A program made the position numbers and the translations under genes. This document shows positions 1 through 5,530 of a DNA stretch of 7,250 bases, one piece after another. Source of the DNA: Candidatus Bathyarchaeota archaeon (lineage in GTDB: Archaea > Thermoproteota > Bathyarchaeia > Bathyarchaeales > DTEX01). Every line of letters starts with the position of its first letter. Position 1 is the stretch's first letter. Under the pieces are notes generated by a model, which searched no databases, was not told where the DNA came from, and saw nothing but the letters and a program-made list of their open reading frames with translations. Where the stretch lies: the NCBI GenBank assembly GCA_021158305.1, contig JAGGUU010000117.1, positions 1 to 7,250 on the forward strand, in the 5' to 3' direction.

Positions 1-2
1 AG

Positions 3-413
3 CTAGAAAGTCAGCTAAGTTCGCTTGAATTGCTCCTCGCAAGCCTAGAGATTCACCACGCTGCTGGAGACGTTGATGATGAAACTTACGAAAAAGAGAA
101 TAAAGCCATTCTGCTGGGGTTAGAAGCCACAAAACGAGAATTAAATGATATACGAAATGCTCTTCAAGGTTCCATAGAGAAAACAACTGCTGAGAAGCCA
201 GAGCCAGTGGAAGCCGAGAAGCCGCCAACAGAACAAGAGAAGCCAGCATTTGAGCGTGAAGAAAAATCCGTAGAGGAGTCCAAAATAGCAACGGAACCCT
301 CAGAGCACATCTCTACGGTTTCTACGTCAGAAGAATCACAAACGGATACAGAAACTTACACTTATGGTTCTAATGAATCTACTTGGGAAACTGAGACTTC
401 AACGGAATATTAA
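3..413 (+). CDS. 3' end of a coiled-coil protein with an acidic Ser/Thr/Glu-rich tail (possibly CdvA-like), 5'-truncated
   Basis: The reading frame is open from the window's left edge (first full codon at 3), so the gene starts outside; the TTG at 30 is probably internal. The visible 136 residues begin with a charged helical stretch containing LASLEIHHAAGDVDDETYEK and GLEATKRELNDI, which has coiled-coil character. The pattern of a helix, then a 'GD(V/I)-x-(D/E)-E-x-Y' turn, then a second helix occurs in archaeal CdvA-like cell-division proteins and in other archaeal coiled-coil proteins. The tail is low complexity: three spaced EKP units (near 195, 216 and 237), then a run rich in Ser, Thr and Glu ending in Tyr. 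No signal peptide or membrane segment is visible in this part. The tail looks disordered and could be a partner-binding arm. The CdvA link is a weak inference from a fragment; a generic coiled-coil protein is equally possible. Confidence 0.6.
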   Translation, partial: LESQLSSLELLLASLEIHHAAGDVDDETYEKENKAILLGLEATKRELNDIRNALQGSIEKTTAEKPEPVEAEKPPTEQEKPAFEREEKSVEESKIATEPSEHISTVSTSEESQTDTETYTYGSNESTWETETSTEY

Positions 414-465
414 AACGCGATAATATATCATTCTTATATGCGTTAATTCTTGTTTCAGCTTTTTT
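414..465 (+). terminator. Candidate hairpin-plus-T-run terminator after the partial gene
   Basis: Immediately after the TAA stop, AACGC (414-418) can pair with GCGTT (440-444) and ATAA (420-423) with TTAT (434-437), separated by a small internal loop. T-rich sequence follows, ending in six T (460-465). Archaeal termination relies mainly on the T-run; the hairpin may stabilise the transcript end. The call rests on sequence pattern only. Confidence 0.45.
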
Positions 466-506
466 ATCCCTACTTCTTTCATAACTAAGTCTTTTCGATG
501 CATCGT

Positions 507-1421
507 TTATTCGAAATATGGTTTTCTCCGCTTAACAGCCTCCAAAAATAATTTTTTCAATTCATCATCCGTTGCTCCCTTCCTTAGCGGTCCAACTATG
601 TCGATTAGATTATCGTTTCTAAAGAGGCATGGCTTAAGCCTGCCGTTAGAGGTTAAGCGTATCCTATTGCAGTATCGGCAGAATTCGGTATTATGCATCG
701 GCCTCACAACCTCAACTTCTCCCCCTCCCCGCAGATGATATCGCTTTCGGTGATGCATCTCCCGAATAGTTATTCTTTCGGACATCTTCGCTAGCAACTC
801 TTCAATTGCATCTAGGCCTACGTGATATTTTCTGTACATTTCGTTTTCATAGGGGGATTCAAACTCGATTATCTGAAGGATGACGTCATTTTCCCGAGCG
901 AAATCTATCATCTCAAATAATTCATCTTCATTTAATCCTTTCAGAAGCACCATGTTAATCTTCACTGGATTGAGCCCCGCATTTCTGGCTTCCAATATTC
1001 CGGATACCACTGAATCGAATGTGTCAGCGCCGGTAATTTGCCGATACTTTTCCTTCACTAACGTGTCCAAGCTCACGTTCACCCTAGTCAAACCAGCTTT
1101 CTTCAGGTCATAGGCATACTTGGATAGTAGAGTGCCATTAGTCGTCATCGAGACTTCCTCTACTCCAGGAACATTACGAATCTTTTCGACTATTTCCACT
1201 ATGTCCTTCCGTAAAAGAGGCTCCCCGCCAGTTAATTTTACTCTTCCTATGCCAAACGAAGCGGCGATGGATACTATCTTTTGTATCTCGTTTGGAGTCA
1301 TCTCGTCCTTCCATGAAGGATCTTCTCCCTCTAGATGGCAATAGAAACATTTTAGGTTGCATCTCTGCGTAACTGATATTCGAATGCTCTTGAGCGGTCT
1401 TCCATAAGGATCTCTAAGCAT
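507..1421 (-). CDS. moaA: MoaA, GTP 3',8-cyclase (molybdenum/tungsten cofactor biosynthesis)
   Basis: This is a cytoplasmic radical SAM enzyme of 304 residues, close to the family's usual length. It catalyses the first step of molybdopterin synthesis, turning GTP into 3',8-cyclo-7,8-dihydro-GTP for MoaC. The SAM-binding 4Fe-4S motif is C21-x3-C25-x2-C28 (RCNLKCFYC), followed by the glycine-rich GGEP at 65-68. The second, substrate-side cluster motif is C248-x2-C251-x13-C265, with the expected NRIRL after the second cysteine. The sequence therefore looks catalytically intact. Many bacterial MoaA proteins end in Gly-Gly; this one ends in RRKPYFE. The ATG at 1421 places the family-typical D-x-(Y/F)-G-R-P-L six residues ahead of the radical SAM barrel, supporting this start; no strong ribosome-binding site precedes it. 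No other cofactor gene lies in the window. In anaerobic archaea the cofactor often carries tungsten in aldehyde:ferredoxin oxidoreductases or formate dehydrogenases, but metal use cannot be read here. Confidence 0.95.
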   Translation of the reverse strand: MLRDPYGRPLKSIRISVTQRCNLKCFYCHLEGEDPSWKDEMTPNEIQKIVSIAASFGIGRVKLTGGEPLLRKDIVEIVEKIRNVPGVEEVSMTTNGTLLSKYAYDLKKAGLTRVNVSLDTLVKEKYRQITGADTFDSVVSGILEARNAGLNPVKINMVLLKGLNEDELFEMIDFARENDVILQIIEFESPYENEMYRKYHVGLDAIEELLAKMSERITIREMHHRKRYHLRGGGEVEVVRPMHNTEFCRYCNRIRLTSNGRLKPCLFRNDNLIDIVGPLRKGATDDELKKLFLEAVKRRKPYFE

Positions 1422-1474
1422 TACTATTCCCGCTTCAGAACTTACCTATCTCAAGAAGATTACTCGTTAATTCT

Positions 1475-1486
1475 TGATATAAATTG
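1475..1486. promoter_or_regulatory. AT-rich TATA-like element, possibly shared by divergent transcripts
   Basis: The sequence TGATATAAATTG reads as a TATA box on the plus strand about 25 bases before the ATG at 1504, which would give a leaderless transcript for the miniprotein. Its complement (CAATTTATATCA) also reads as a TATA box on the minus strand, about 55 bases before the moaA start. Which direction is used, if either, cannot be told from sequence. Confidence 0.35.
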
Positions 1487-1503
1487 CGCTGAGGGACGTC
1501 TGT

Positions 1504-1656
1504 ATGAAAGAGGTGTTTAGGATGATTTCAGCCTTTCTCCTCATCGCTTGGATAATATTCGCTGTGAGAATCCTAACGAGAAGACTAATTGGATGCAAAA
1601 CCGAAAGGGTAAATACATGTTCTCGCAAGGGGATTTATGTGCCGAAAAAACAATAA
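1504..1656 (+). CDS. Possible small single-pass membrane protein (50 aa)
   Basis: An ATG-to-TAA frame encodes 50 residues. Residues 7-24 (MISAFLLIAWIIFAVRIL) form one hydrophobic segment long enough to span a membrane. It is followed by basic residues (R22, R26, R27 and several Lys), so the C-terminus would face the cytoplasm by the positive-inside rule. GAGGG (1491-1495) lies 8 bases before the ATG as a possible ribosome-binding site, and a TATA-like element is centred about 25 bases upstream. I do not recognise the family. It lies in an otherwise gene-free gap between moaA and the HTH-PRTase gene. A chance frame is possible, because a 50-codon ORF is not rare; the membrane segment and upstream signals are the only support. 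Confidence 0.4.
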   Translation: MKEVFRMISAFLLIAWIIFAVRILTRRLIGCKTERVNTCSRKGIYVPKKQ

Positions 1657-1775
1657 AACATTTTAAGAGCAGAAAAATGTACATTTTACTGAAATCTAAA
1701 GGATAGAAAGTGATATATTCCTGTATAAAAATTTGTGAATAAATACTTCTTGAATTATCAGGCTAAGTGATAGAA
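1657..1775 (+). promoter_or_regulatory. Probable promoter region of the HTH-PRTase gene
   Basis: This AT-rich stretch holds a TATA-like TGTATAAAAATT (1722-1733), about 45 bases before the ATG at 1776, which would leave a leader of roughly 20-25 bases. GTGATA (1767-1772), close to the GGTGATC end of the archaeal Shine-Dalgarno sequence, sits three bases before that ATG. I see no RNA gene or operator repeat in the gap. Confidence 0.4.
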
Positions 1776-2633
1776 ATGGCCACACGCGCTGAAGATTTAA
1801 AATTCCGCCTCGCAACCGTTGAGCTTCTTAGGATAGCAAAGAAGAAATATACCTACAAGAGGCTTCAGGAAGAGACTAATCTTCCAGTAACCGTTCTAAG
1901 CAGATATGTTAAGGGCCACGTCTTACCGAATAGCGAGAGAGCTAGGGAGATATGGAATGTTCTTTTGAGAATCATTAATCTTGAAGATGAGATCAAGAGA
2001 AGATTAAAATGGAATGATTCCGGATTCTTTGACAACACATCGATAATTAGTGATGTAGAATTACTTAATCAAGCCGCGAACTACGCTATTGCCAGATTTG
2101 CTGGCAAAAGAATAACGAAGGTTCTAACAGCGGCCGTAGATGGAATCCCGCTTGCAACACTGATCGCTAAGACTTTAGGTGTGAACCTTGTCATCGCGAA
2201 ACCTGTGAAAGAGGTGGGAGTCTCAGCCTTCCTTGAGGAGACCTGCATCCTAAGCGAGTCAGGCCGCACAATGACTTTTTTTGTGCCAAGAAACGCTATA
2301 AGGAGACAGAAGAAGATAAGAGAGCGGTATCGAACTGAAAGAGAAGCTTTAGAAGCGATAAGGCGGTGGAAAAACAGAGGATACGAAGCCTACCTTACAG
2401 GCAAAGATACTTCAGAAGGATATGAAGTAGAAATTCTGAGAATATATGATAGCGTACTTATAGTTGATGATGTAATAAAGACAGGGGACGTTCAATCCGC
2501 ATTGGTAAACCTTGTAAAGAAGGCTAAGGCTGAAGTTTCCGGAGTCTTCGCATTAATCGCTGTGGGCGACTCTTGGAGAAAAAAGATCAAGCTGCCTAAA
2601 GATTGTCACGTGGAGGTTATTCTAAAACTCTAG
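1776..2633 (+). CDS. HTH-phosphoribosyltransferase fusion, GfcR/PyrE-like putative transcriptional regulator
   Basis: The 285-residue protein has an N-terminal basic helix-turn-helix region (about 25-60, with YTYKRLQEETNLPVTVLSRY) and a C-terminal type I phosphoribosyltransferase domain (about 95-285). The PRPP-binding signature is VLIVDDVIKTGDV at 227-239, with both acidic residues (D231, D232) and the TG of the phosphate loop. Residues 171-205 are a highly basic, charged insertion-like region. The architecture resembles archaeal GfcR and PurR-type proteins, in which a PRTase fold serves as ligand sensor for a DNA-binding domain. Whether it keeps catalytic activity or only senses PRPP or a nucleotide is unknown, so an orotate or purine PRTase label would be unsafe. 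I chose ATG at 1776 rather than the in-frame GTG at 1767 because the GTG lies within the likely ribosome-binding site. The gene converges on rpl40e with a 3-base gap. Confidence 0.8.
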   Translation: MATRAEDLKFRLATVELLRIAKKKYTYKRLQEETNLPVTVLSRYVKGHVLPNSERAREIWNVLLRIINLEDEIKRRLKWNDSGFFDNTSIISDVELLNQAANYAIARFAGKRITKVLTAAVDGIPLATLIAKTLGVNLVIAKPVKEVGVSAFLEETCILSESGRTMTFFVPRNAIRRQKKIRERYRTEREALEAIRRWKNRGYEAYLTGKDTSEGYEVEILRIYDSVLIVDDVIKTGDVQSALVNLVKKAKAEVSGVFALIAVGDSWRKKIKLPKDCHVEVILKL

Positions 2634-2636
2634 AAT

Positions 2637-2798
2637 TTATCGGGATCGCTCTCTCTTCTTCCATCGCAGATTATAGCTTCTGCATTTCCTGCATTTCTTG
2701 GCGGTAGGCGCATTTCTAGCCCCGCATTCTCTACATATTTTTATGAAGAGCCTCTTCTTCTGCGCTATGCTTCTTTTTATGGGATCTGTAACGGGCAT
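2637..2798 (-). CDS. rpl40e: Large-subunit ribosomal protein L40e (eL40)
   Basis: A minus-strand ATG-to-TAA frame encodes 53 residues, starting MPVTDPIKRSIAQKKRLF. This matches archaeal L40e in length, in strongly basic composition and in its zinc-ribbon cysteines C22-x2-C25 and C36-x2-C39 (CRECGARNAPTAKKCRKC), followed by SYNLRWKKRER. The protein is a zinc-binding component of the large ribosomal subunit; the eukaryotic homologue is released from a ubiquitin fusion, while the archaeal form stands alone as here. The stop codon lies three bases from the end of the convergent HTH-PRTase gene. A TATA-like AAATATAT on the minus strand (2849-2856) would start transcription near 2826, leaving a leader of about 28 bases. 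No gene follows it on the same strand, so it is probably monocistronic. The frame is short and easily missed. Confidence 0.93.
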   Translation of the reverse strand: MPVTDPIKRSIAQKKRLFIKICRECGARNAPTAKKCRKCRSYNLRWKKRERSR

Positions 2799-2813
2799 CG
2801 TTCGTAGCCTTCT

Positions 2814-2835
2814 GAAAGATTTAACATGATCTTTC
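2814..2835. repeat. Perfect 7-bp inverted repeat in the rpl40e promoter/leader
   Basis: GAAAGAT (2814-2820) and ATCTTTC (2829-2835) are perfect inverted arms around an 8-base spacer. If transcription starts about 25 bases after the minus-strand TATA-like box at 2849-2856, the repeat straddles the rpl40e start site. It could be an operator or a short leader hairpin; chance is possible at this length. Confidence 0.35.
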
Positions 2836-2848
2836 GAGATTTAATGAG

Positions 2849-2856
2849 ATATATTT
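2849..2856 (-). promoter_or_regulatory. TATA-like box for rpl40e
   Basis: AAATATAT on the minus strand lies about 52 bases before the rpl40e ATG. It is the only clear TATA-like stretch on that strand in the 175-bp gap between rpl40e and alba. No factor-recognition element was verified. Confidence 0.4.
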
Positions 2857-2918
2857 GTTTTGGTTTTGAAGCGCCATCGTGATCGATCATTTTCAACACC
2901 GTAAGATATTTATTGAAG

Positions 2919-2930
2919 GTTATAAAGCAA
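2919..2930 (+). promoter_or_regulatory. TATA-like box for the alba cluster
   Basis: GTTATAAAGCAA lies about 45-50 bases before the alba ATG, which would give a leader of about 25 bases containing the ribosome-binding region GAGGAGTGAGGCGGTGA (2954-2970). A second AT-rich candidate, AGATATTTATTG, begins at 2904. Either could drive alba and, by read-through, the KH and aspS genes. Confidence 0.45.
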
Positions 2931-2973
2931 TAACTTCACAAAGGCATTAATTTGAGGAGTGAGGCGGTGAGAA

Positions 2974-3249
2974 ATGGCGGAGAGCAACTCTGTTTTGATC
3001 GGACGTAAACCAGTGATGAACTATGTTCTAGCGTGCATAACGCTATTCCATAGCGGAGCTAAGGAAGTTAATATCAAGGCTAGGGGAAGGGCGATAAGTC
3101 GGGCGGTAGATGTTGCAGAAATTGCTAGGCGAAGATTCCTGCCCGACGTGAAGGTGGGAAAGATCACTATTGGCACTGAGGAGCTTAAGAGTGGAGAAGG
3201 CGAATCATCGACGAACGTCAGCACCATTGAGATAACTTTGACGCGTTAG
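2974..3249 (+). CDS. albA: Alba, DNA/RNA-binding chromatin protein
   Basis: This is a small basic dimeric protein of 91 residues that coats DNA and also binds RNA in archaea. The family signature is nearly complete: VLIGRKPVMNYVLACITLF at 7-25, IKARGRAISRAVDVAEIARR at 34-53, FLPD at 55-58 and the closing strand STIEITLTR at 83-91. In Sulfolobus Alba the acetylated residue is K16. Its equivalent here is Arg (R11), followed by the conserved K12, so positive charge is kept but this acetylation site is not. F55 aligns with Sulfolobus F60, the dimer-dimer contact. GGTGA (2966-2970) three bases before the ATG fixes the start. Alba is the first gene of a (+) run with the KH protein (62 bases downstream) and aspS. 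Confidence 0.95.
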   Translation: MAESNSVLIGRKPVMNYVLACITLFHSGAKEVNIKARGRAISRAVDVAEIARRRFLPDVKVGKITIGTEELKSGEGESSTNVSTIEITLTR

Positions 3250-3294
3250 TATCAGCAGCGTATACTTTAAAACTGTCCTTACCTCCTTTATTTT

Positions 3295-3303
3295 GGAGGG
3301 ATC
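3295..3303 (+). promoter_or_regulatory. Strong ribosome-binding site for the GTG-started KH gene, with complementary tract upstream
   Basis: GGAGGGATC matches nearly all of the archaeal Shine-Dalgarno sequence and lies 8 bases before the GTG at 3312, which decides that start. CCTCC (3282-3286) just upstream is exactly complementary to GGAGG (3295-3299), with an 8-base loop, so a read-through transcript could mask the site. A TATA-like CTTTAAAA (3265-3272) would start a separate transcript near 3290-3295, lacking the masking arm. Confidence 0.6.
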
Positions 3304-3311
3304 TGGAATAG

Positions 3312-3815
3312 GTGAAAACGGAGCTATGTCAGTTCTGCTTAAGAAGCGGAATCTTATGTCCGAAGTGTAGAAGGAAAGTTGAAAGTGGGAAGGTCTCCCA
3401 GCTAGATATAGAGATAGGAAGGTTTCTTCTTTCTCTGGAGGAAGAATATCCCTCACTTCAGGACGTATTTTTTCACAAATCCATAGAGTCTGATGATGTT
3501 CTGGCGATCTTCGTTGGACGGGGCGATATCCCGCGCATTCTGAGCTATGGAGGGAAGATAATTAAGGCTTTGGAGCAGAAGACAGGGAAGACGGTTAGGA
3601 TTTTAGAGTATCAATCCGATGAAAGAAAGTTCTTGGAGGATTTATTTGCTCCCATGGATATCCTAACTATAAATCATATATGGCTTCCGGATGGGACGAC
3701 TGAAACGAGGGTAATCCTAAAAGGAAAGAAGAAAAACATGAAGTATATAGAAGCGTTGAAGGATATCGCGAGGAAGGCAAAGGGTTTAGTTCTTAGGGTT
3801 GAGTTTGCAACTTAA
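3312..3815 (+). CDS. Zinc-finger/KH-domain RNA-binding protein, archaeal NusA-like
   Basis: This 167-residue protein starts with four cysteines spaced C6-x2-C9-x6-C16-x2-C19, a likely zinc-binding knuckle. KH-type RNA-binding sequence follows: VGRGDIPRILSYGGKIIKAL at 68-87, then a TGKTVRILE strand, and a second alpha-beta stretch (about 113-165) with GKKKNMKYIEALKDIARKAK. It resembles the archaeal proteins annotated as NusA-like transcription factors, which are often found next to translation genes. In the first KH unit the usual G-x-x-G loop reads SYGG (78-81), so its first glycine is missing. The start is GTG, supported by a near-perfect ribosome-binding site. It sits 62 bases after alba and 27 bases before aspS on the same strand, suggesting co-transcription. 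The true role in archaea (elongation, termination or RNA binding) is unsettled, so 'NusA' should be read as homology only. Confidence 0.8.
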   Translation: MKTELCQFCLRSGILCPKCRRKVESGKVSQLDIEIGRFLLSLEEEYPSLQDVFFHKSIESDDVLAIFVGRGDIPRILSYGGKIIKALEQKTGKTVRILEYQSDERKFLEDLFAPMDILTINHIWLPDGTTETRVILKGKKKNMKYIEALKDIARKAKGLVLRVEFAT

Positions 3816-3842
3816 CTGTGAAATTGTCACGGTGCATTGTTA

Positions 3843-5162
3843 ATGAAGCTCGATGATCTCGGAGATTGGCGGCGATCCCACTATACTGTAGAGGTCACCC
3901 CGGGTATTGACGGGGAAGAAGTAATCGTTATGGGATGGATACGGGACATTAGAGACCTAGGAGGCATAAGGTTCATAGTTCTTCAGGACAAATTAGGCAG
4001 GGTTCAGATCACGATTCCCGAATCAATCGTAGATAAGGAAATCCTGAAAAAATCAAGTCTTCTTCATAGACAGGACTGTATAGCCGTTAAAGGAATCGTT
4101 AGGAGAATGGATAAGGCGCCGAGAGGAGTTGAGATCATACCTAGGGAGATAAGGATACTTGGAGTTGCGAAGCATCCTTTGCCGATTGATGTCACGGGCA
4201 AAACTCCCGCGGATATAGATGTTAGGCTCGACGCACGGGTACTGGATCTCCGCACTGATAGAAGCCAAGCGATATTTAAGATCCGCCACACCGTGTTAGA
4301 GGCAACTCGAGACTTCCTGTTGAGGAAAGGCTTTCTCGAAGTGAATACTCCGAAGATCATTGCCTCAGCCACGGAGGGAGGGGCAGCTTTATTTCCAATA
4401 GTCTATTTTGAACGCGAGGCATTTCTGGCGCAGAGTCCGCAGCTATACAAGGAAGAACTCACCATAGATTTCGAGAAAGTATTTGAGATAGGCCCCGCGT
4501 ATAGAGCTGAGAAATCGCATACTAGACGTCACATAACAGAATTCACCTCGATCGATATAGAAGAAGCCTTCGCAACAGCGGAGGACGTGATGAAAGTAGC
4601 TGAGGAATTGATATATCATGTCTGCAAAAACGTCCGTGAAAAATGTAGAGAAGAGCTACGGATACTTAAGCATGAAGTTGATCTTCCCAGCCTCCCCATG
4701 AAACGGTTGACGTATGACAGTATAATCGAGGAGCTTCGTGAAAGAGATGTGAAGATAGAATGGGGCGAGGATATACCTACGGCGGCCTACCGGATTTTAG
4801 GTGAAATTCATCCATATTTCTACTTTATAACTGACTGGCCGACGAAGCTGAAGCCTTTCTACATCAAGCCTAGAGATGACAATCCGGAGATAAGTGAAGG
4901 GTTCGACTTAATGTGGAGTTGGATAGAAATAGCCTCGGGAGGAACACGGATACATAAGAAGGATCTTCTCATAAAGAGGTTGAAGGAGCAGGGACTACAT
5001 GTTGAATCATTCAAGTATCATCTTCAAACATTCGATTATGGTATGCCTCCGCATGCCGGATGGGCTATAGGGCTGGAAAGGCTTGTAATGATGCTTACTG
5101 GAGTCAAAAACATACGGGAAGTCGTGCTCTTTCCACGTGATAGGTTCAGGCTGATTCCTTAA
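3843..5162 (+). CDS. aspS: Aspartyl-tRNA synthetase, archaeal/eukaryal type (possibly non-discriminating)
   Basis: This class II synthetase charges tRNA-Asp with aspartate in the cytoplasm. Its 439 residues match the short archaeal form (about 430-440) and lack the bacterial insertion domain. The N-terminal OB-fold anticodon-binding domain (about 15-105) includes GWIRDIRDLGGIRFIVLQD. Catalytic motif 1 lies near FLEVNTPKI (164-172), motif 2 contains YRAEKSHTRRH (220-230) and motif 3 is GWAIGLERL (406-414). QSPQLYKE (197-204) and the C-terminal FPRDRFRLIP are also typical. At the two positions reported to separate tRNA-Asp-specific from relaxed enzymes (Thermococcus W26 and K85), this protein has R34 and P93. 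Pro is the relaxed-type residue; Arg is neither the specific Trp nor the relaxed His. The ATG at 3843 follows GGTG (3831-3834) at 8 bases and is preferred to the in-frame TTG at 3837. The gene follows the KH gene by 27 bases and converges on pop5. Confidence 0.96.
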   Translation: MKLDDLGDWRRSHYTVEVTPGIDGEEVIVMGWIRDIRDLGGIRFIVLQDKLGRVQITIPESIVDKEILKKSSLLHRQDCIAVKGIVRRMDKAPRGVEIIPREIRILGVAKHPLPIDVTGKTPADIDVRLDARVLDLRTDRSQAIFKIRHTVLEATRDFLLRKGFLEVNTPKIIASATEGGAALFPIVYFEREAFLAQSPQLYKEELTIDFEKVFEIGPAYRAEKSHTRRHITEFTSIDIEEAFATAEDVMKVAEELIYHVCKNVREKCREELRILKHEVDLPSLPMKRLTYDSIIEELRERDVKIEWGEDIPTAAYRILGEIHPYFYFITDWPTKLKPFYIKPRDDNPEISEGFDLMWSWIEIASGGTRIHKKDLLIKRLKEQGLHVESFKYHLQTFDYGMPPHAGWAIGLERLVMMLTGVKNIREVVLFPRDRFRLIP

Positions 5163-5194
5163 TGTTTTCCGCAAATAAGAAACGTGTATGATTC

Positions 5195-5530
5195 CTATTC
5201 TTTCTTAATCCGTTCAGACAGTTTTCTTTTTAAAGATTTTAGTGTCCCCGAGACTAGTTGAACATGAAGTGCAGCTGATTCTCGGCCTATTCTCGTAACA
5301 CAAGTGATTGAAGCCTTAACCATTGGTAGGGATTTATGGGAGCATCGTATTACGGCAAGATTGTCCTCTGGGTTGTACTCTATCAGCCGTAGGTCTGTCT
5401 GGCTTGCTCCGTACTCTCCGAAGAGCTTCAGAATATTGTTCCAGATAGCATAGAACAGGTCTTCCTTCTTAACCTCACCGTTGCTCTCAACTTTAACAGC
5501 AATGTATCTTCTTCTCAGCCGTCGGGGCAA
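5195..5530 (-). CDS. rnp2: Pop5, RNase P protein component 2
   Basis: Pop5 is one of the protein subunits of archaeal RNase P; with Rpp30 it supports the catalytic RNA that trims the 5' leader of pre-tRNAs. The 111-residue product has the family's basic N-terminus (LRRRYIAVKV), the core AIWNNILKLFGEYGAS (28-43), LIEYNPEDNLAVIRCSH (49-65) and VSGTLKSLKRK (93-103). The start is TTG, fixed by AAGGAGGGG (complement of 5537-5545), whose GGAGG core ends 8 bases upstream; the first 16 bases overlap the end of rpp30. Such overlap fits translational coupling with its functional partner Rpp30. The stop lies 32 bases from the convergent aspS end. In many archaea the exosome superoperon continues past this gene with a proteasome subunit; here it ends. 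Confidence 0.94.
   Translation of the reverse strand: MPRRLRRRYIAVKVESNGEVKKEDLFYAIWNNILKLFGEYGASQTDLRLIEYNPEDNLAVIRCSHKSLPMVKASITCVTRIGRESAALHVQLVSGTLKSLKRKLSERIKKE

Noticed and set aside
496..505. Perfect 10-bp palindrome CGATGCATCG next to the moaA stop
   Set aside because: It has no loop for a hairpin, no T-run in the right place and no second copy nearby; a short palindrome can occur by chance.
880..1344. Plus-strand frames of 74-77 codons opposite moaA
   Set aside because: They lie fully antisense to a well-supported MoaA gene, have no recognisable domains and read as frame shadows.
3205..3456. Minus-strand 83-codon frame across the alba-KH junction
   Set aside because: It overlaps two genes with clear homology and ribosome-binding sites on the other strand and shows no family features.
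4053..4372. Minus-strand frames of 78 and 102 codons inside aspS
   Set aside because: They overlap each other and the conserved AspRS core; composition is that of antisense translation and no start signal was seen.
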